From: Clostridia bacterium
GTDB lineage: Bacteria; Bacillota; Clostridia; UBA1381; UMGS1253
Length of the DNA stretch: 5,334 bases
Assembly (NCBI GenBank): GCA_017411585.1
Contig: JAFQPV010000143.1
Coordinates: forward strand, 1 to 5,334
Reading direction: 5' to 3'
A program made the position numbers and the translations under genes. Under the pieces are notes generated by a model, which saw only the letters and a list, made by a program, of their open reading frames with translations, was not told the DNA's origin and made no database searches. Positions 5,196-5,334 of the stretch are shown in pieces (position 1 is the stretch's first letter; the number at the start of each line of letters is the position of its first letter).

Positions 5196-5334
5196 ATGAA
5201 AAAAACAGGTATGACAAGACCGGTGGATGAGCTCGGCAGAGTGGTCATCCCGAAGGAAATCAGAAACAGCTTACAGATTGAAGTGAAGGACCGTTTGGAA
5301 ATTTTGCTTGACGGGGATGCCATTGTGCTCAAAA
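5196..5334 (+). CDS. AbrB/MazE/SpoVT-family DNA-binding transcriptional regulator, 3' truncated by window
   Basis: The first 46 codons are present. The product starts MKKTGMTRPVDELGRVVIPK and continues EIRNSLQIEVKDRLEILLDGDAIVLK, which is the swapped-hairpin AbrB domain: the VDELGRVVIPKEIR core at about 10-23, then the beta strands KDRLEIL and AIVLK. Dimers and tetramers of this fold bind promoter DNA at the transition from growth to stationary phase or sporulation. KEIR resembles SpoVT, while the IEVKD-LEI stretch is closer to AbrB/Abh; the C-terminal half that would decide between a short AbrB and a GAF-bearing SpoVT is outside the window. AGGTGGGG (5181-5188) seven bases before the ATG supports the start. 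Divergent from glyS; a Spo0A-box-like site and long dyads lie upstream. Confidence 0.92.
   Translation, partial: MKKTGMTRPVDELGRVVIPKEIRNSLQIEVKDRLEILLDGDAIVLK

Noticed and set aside
4886..5332. 148-codon - strand frame across the glyS/AbrB-family intergenic region
   Set aside because: It covers the glyS promoter, leader and the opposite strand of the AbrB-family gene, has no ribosome site and no protein signature.
1..5334. CRISPR array, tRNA or rRNA genes, prophage genes
   Set aside because: No spaced identical repeats, no tRNA clover-leaf motifs and no phage or defence proteins are visible on either strand.

Overview
The window looks like chromosome of a moderately GC-rich Clostridia member, probably an endospore-forming relative of the Ruminococcaceae/Oscillospiraceae. 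The grounds are strong AGGAGG ribosome sites, sigma-A-type promoters, a single-chain bacterial glycyl-tRNA synthetase, separate secD and secF genes, an AbrB/SpoVT-type regulator, and two perfect copies of a Spo0A-box-like 12-mer. The taxonomic placement is inference.

Layout, left to right. (1) Positions 1-467: 3' part of aroA (EPSP synthase) on the + strand, closed by a strong intrinsic terminator (526-560). (2) Positions 573-901, - strand: a compact unit that open-reading-frame calling by length misses. It has a near-consensus promoter (873-901) and a long RNA hairpin that starts at the predicted transcription start (763-866). A second hairpin with a U-tract (712-739, an intrinsic terminator) follows, then a perfect AGGAGG and a 38-codon gene (573-689). 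A Spo0A-box-like 12-mer lies just upstream of the promoter (917-928). (3) Positions 930-1147: no credible gene, but a cluster of nested inverted repeats that looks like degenerate intergenic palindromic repeats. (4) Positions 1148-3487, - strand: secD-secF operon with its own extended -10 promoter in front and an intrinsic terminator behind. (5) Positions 3488-5008, - strand: glyS (homodimeric glycyl-tRNA synthetase, GTG start) with a promoter and a leader of about 95 nt. The leader has mutually exclusive hairpins and ends in a terminator directly in front of the Shine-Dalgarno; it is not a recognisable T-box. (6) Positions 5009-5334: a divergent control region with large dyads and the second Spo0A-box-like 12-mer, then the 5' end of an AbrB/SpoVT-family regulator on the + strand, cut by the window end.

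The genes are mostly housekeeping: aromatic amino-acid synthesis, protein export, tRNA charging and transition-state regulation. The novelty is in the non-coding DNA. Two separate - strand leaders place a terminator right before a ribosome site. In both, the pairs that are C/A mismatches on the + strand become G-U pairs on the - strand, which supports function as - strand RNA. The best candidate for an undescribed element is the leader plus the 38-codon gene at 573-901; the glyS leader comes second.
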